The notes under the pieces are model-generated. The model saw only the letters and a list, made by a program, of their open reading frames with translations, was not told where the DNA came from and searched no databases. Of a DNA stretch of 7,860 bases, positions 5,875 to 7,860 are shown piece by piece; position 1 is the stretch's first letter; every line of letters begins with the position of its first letter. The DNA comes from Candidatus Poseidoniaceae archaeon (lineage in GTDB: Archaea; Thermoplasmatota; Poseidoniia; Poseidoniales; Poseidoniaceae), in contig DUHU01000069.1 in NCBI GenBank assembly GCA_013330765.1, positions 1 through 7,860 on the forward strand, read 5' to 3'. The translations under genes were made by a program, and so were the position numbers.

Positions 5875-7206
5875 TCAATCCGATTCCTGCGGTACGGGCT
5901 CCTGAGGCAGGCGCAACGAAACCAGGAAGGTCACCAGCATGATGACGGCACAGAGTTGGAAGACCGTGTGGTAACTGAACCATCCCGTTTCATTGACGGT
6001 CAAAGTCCACACCAAACCACCGGTCACCGGCCCAAGGATGCGGGCGAAAGCGGACGCCGATTCCATGGCTCCCATCACGCCGCCAAGTTCTCGACCGTCG
6101 CGCTGCGCGTACGAGGCGAGCAGGCTCGACGAGGTCGGTTGGAAAATGCCGCTGCCGGTGGAGATGATGACGCAGGTCGGCAACAACCACAGCCAGGCGT
6201 ACTCCACCGAGGCGTAGGGAATCGCACCGAGACCGATGCCCGTGATGATCACCGCGAACGGAACCATGCTGCGTGAGGAGAAACGCTTCGACAGGGGACG
6301 AATCAACCCTCCTTGGACCACGATGCCGGTCAACCCGATCACCGCGAAGATGCGACCGTTCTGTGCTTCCGTGAAGCCGAGACCTCCGGACGACGGGGCC
6401 ATTTCCGTGAAGAGGATGAACACCGCGTGCATGATGGTGAACCCGAAGCTGTACAACATCGTCACCCACAGCAGTTGTCCGATGGCAGGGGCCCGCATGG
6501 ATTGGAAAAGCCCCTCAAAGGAGGACCGCATGGTGCCCACCCAATCCAGTCCACTGGCGCCTTGTCGGGCTTCTTTGGGCAGAGATTCAGGCAAACGGGT
6601 GCGGGCCAGAAGCAAGGAGACGATGGACAGGGCGCTGGCCACCAAACAGGGCAGCAGGTACGGATAGGTCTCCAGCAACGTTCCCTGGAAGACATCCCAA
6701 CGCTCTGCTGGTGCGGACAATTCACCGCCAATGAATGGACCAAAGGTGAAGCCGAGGCCGAAGGAGGCGCCGATGAGCCCCATGCGGCTGGCCATTTGTT
6801 CCGGCCGACTGATGTCGCCGATGTAGGCACGAGCAACCGCGATGTTGCCGTTGAAGAAGCCGGCAAGGAAACGGGCCACGATGGCGATGAACAGGGTCGG
6901 CGCCAAACCAAACAGAGCGAAACAGACGGTGTTGCCCACAAGGCCGATCATAAGGATGGGGCGACGACCGATTCGGTCGGACAAGCCGCCCCAAAGCGGT
7001 GCAGAGAGAAATTGTGCCATGGGATAGGCGGTCATCACCAACCCAACCCAGAGGCCGATGGAGGTGATGTTGGCCTCAACCGCCAAATCCTCAACCAAGT
7101 AGGTGAGGAAGGGGATCACGATGCCGAAACCGATCATGTCGATGAAGGTCACCAAGAAGAGAATCAGGAGTTGTCCCCTGACGACTTCTTCTTTCGCTTC
7201 GCCCAC
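5875..7206 (-). CDS. MFS transporter, DHA1-like drug/metabolite exporter
   Basis: A 443-residue protein with about twelve hydrophobic segments, typical of the major facilitator superfamily and closest in pattern to TetA-like proton antiporters. TM1 carries FIDMIGFGIVIPFL (21-34). The TM2-TM3 loop has motif A, GGLSDRIGRRPILM (73-86), with Asp77 and Arg78. TM4 has ARFLAGFFNGN (111-121, Arg112), and TM5 has the antiporter motif C, GASFGLGFTFGPFIGG (146-161). A polar central loop (about 205-240) separates the halves. The second half has LIRPLSKRF after TM8 and GVMGAMESASAFARILGP in TM11. The GTG at 7206 is the only start near the N-terminus. TTGAAACC lies 29 nt upstream and no ribosome binding site is evident. 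It follows lonB by 41 nt. The substrate is unknown; drug efflux is one possibility. Confidence 0.93.
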   Translation of the reverse strand: MGEAKEEVVRGQLLILFLVTFIDMIGFGIVIPFLTYLVEDLAVEANITSIGLWVGLVMTAYPMAQFLSAPLWGGLSDRIGRRPILMIGLVGNTVCFALFGLAPTLFIAIVARFLAGFFNGNIAVARAYIGDISRPEQMASRMGLIGASFGLGFTFGPFIGGELSAPAERWDVFQGTLLETYPYLLPCLVASALSIVSLLLARTRLPESLPKEARQGASGLDWVGTMRSSFEGLFQSMRAPAIGQLLWVTMLYSFGFTIMHAVFILFTEMAPSSGGLGFTEAQNGRIFAVIGLTGIVVQGGLIRPLSKRFSSRSMVPFAVIITGIGLGAIPYASVEYAWLWLLPTCVIISTGSGIFQPTSSSLLASYAQRDGRELGGVMGAMESASAFARILGPVTGGLVWTLTVNETGWFSYHTVFQLCAVIMLVTFLVSLRLPQEPVPQESD

Positions 7207-7227
7207 GGGCCGACCAAGACGGTCCGG

Positions 7228-7235
7228 GGTTTCAA
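7228..7235 (-). promoter_or_regulatory. TTGAAACC promoter-like element of the MFS gene
   Basis: It begins 29 nt before the GTG start at 7206 and is preceded by AA, giving a short AT-rich patch (AATTGAAA) in the 41-nt gap after lonB. It is identical to the octamer upstream of the AI-2E family gene. Inference from position. Confidence 0.45.
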
Positions 7236-7247
7236 TTCGCTCCCTGT

Positions 7248-7860
7248 TCAGACAGGACGGACCGCGGATGAGAGTTCAGGCGTCAAGCGGTCGATGATGC
7301 CACCAAGGCGTTCAACGAGGCTCGCCTTCTGCTCGTGCTTGATGAGGGCGTGCTCCATCACTTCGTCGAGGGTGTCCACTGGAATGATCTCGACTTTCCC
7401 TTCCCACTGATGGTCAAGGACGACGTCTTGGAGGTTCGAACGGGGGATGATGACCGCGCCGACACCCGCGTGGCCTGCCGCTTCGATCTTGGCCGTGACG
7501 CCGCCGATTGGCAGCACCTCGCCACGCACCGAAAGGGAACCCGTCATCGCCAAATTCTGACGGATGGGGATGTTCTCAATGGCGGAGATGATGGCCGTGG
7601 CGATCGTGATGCTGGCCGAATCTCCGTCCACACCGTGGGTGTCCACGAACTGGATGTGGATGTCATAGTCGGACACGTCCTTTCCTGTGAGTTTCTTCAC
7701 CACGGCGCTCACGTTGGTGACGCTTTCCTTGGCGAGGTCAGAGAGACCCCCGGTGGCGTGGATTTTGCCGCCACCGCCCTGCGAGGGCGTCACGAGGGCT
7801 TCCACTGGAAGCATGATGCCGCTGAAATCGGACAAGCCCGAGTTGGCCCCGAGCACCGCC
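7248..7860 (-). CDS. lonB: Archaeal Lon protease (LonB), C-terminal protease domain, 5' end outside the window
   Basis: ATP-dependent serine protease that degrades damaged and regulatory proteins; archaeal LonB is usually anchored to the membrane by segments within its AAA+ part. Only about the last 203 residues are here, all of them the S16 protease domain and C-terminal tail. Numbering from the GTG codon at 7856, the catalytic serine is Ser80 in VDGDSAS, Asp77 lies three residues before it, and the catalytic lysine is Lys123 in GGVTAK. The Ser-Lys spacing of 43 equals that of Ser550/Lys593 in Methanocaldococcus Lon. NIPIRQNLAMTGSLSVRGEV between them is also typical. The frame continues upstream through the window edge, so the GTG is an internal Val codon and not the start. 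The ATPase domain should lie just beyond 7860. Confidence 0.95.
   Translation of the reverse strand, partial: AVLGANSGLSDFSGIMLPVEALVTPSQGGGGKIHATGGLSDLAKESVTNVSAVVKKLTGKDVSDYDIHIQFVDTHGVDGDSASITIATAIISAIENIPIRQNLAMTGSLSVRGEVLPIGGVTAKIEAAGHAGVGAVIIPRSNLQDVVLDHQWEGKVEIIPVDTLDEVMEHALIKHEQKASLVERLGGIIDRLTPELSSAVRPV

Noticed and set aside
4371..7206. AI-2E and MFS genes as a dedicated two-gene quorum-signal export system
   Set aside because: The AI-2E family name does not imply autoinducer transport, each gene seems to have its own promoter element, and no synthase or receptor is present.

Overview
This window looks like a compact archaeal chromosome segment. A full transcription factor B, ribosomal protein L40e, a UPF0147 protein, an archaeal-type prepilin peptidase and the protease domain of an archaeal LonB sit close together. 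The high GC content, TTG/GTG starts and mix of families fit a marine euryarchaeon of the Poseidoniales (Marine Group II) type. That placement is inference; only 'archaeon' is well supported. No RNA gene, mobile element, CRISPR array or large repeat was seen, and no gap exceeds about 100 bases.

Layout: on the + strand, tfb (95-1066) is followed by a small Cys-rich protein (1110-1376) and a short beta-propeller-like protein (1450-2022, probably frameshifted near its end). On the - strand, a metallo-beta-lactamase-fold protein without its metal ligands (2793-2023) ends back to back with the propeller gene. rpl40e (+, 2887-3036) diverges from it and converges on the A24 prepilin peptidase (-, 4036-3047). 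UPF0147 (+, 4100-4366) diverges from the peptidase and converges on an AI-2E family membrane protein (-, 5813-4371). Upstream of that on the - strand lie an MFS exporter (7206-5875) and the 3' end of lonB (7860-7248), which runs off the window.

The genes do not form an obvious pathway. From position 1450 to 4366 the strand flips at every gene and convergent gaps are 0-10 nt, so most genes must carry their own promoter. Short elements at a fixed distance from the starts support this. TTGAAnC-type or TATA-like octamers begin 26-29 nt upstream of six start codons, as expected for leaderless archaeal mRNAs. A second group (tfb, the propeller gene, UPF0147) has the element 40-43 nt upstream and so a short leader.

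The points most worth a second look are the inactive-looking metallo-beta-lactamase protein, the recurrent TTGAAnC promoter-like element, the C-tract frameshift in the propeller gene, the palindrome over that gene's promoter, and one TATA-like site placed to serve both the prepilin peptidase and UPF0147. I found no clear sign of a new multi-gene system such as a defence island or biosynthetic cluster.
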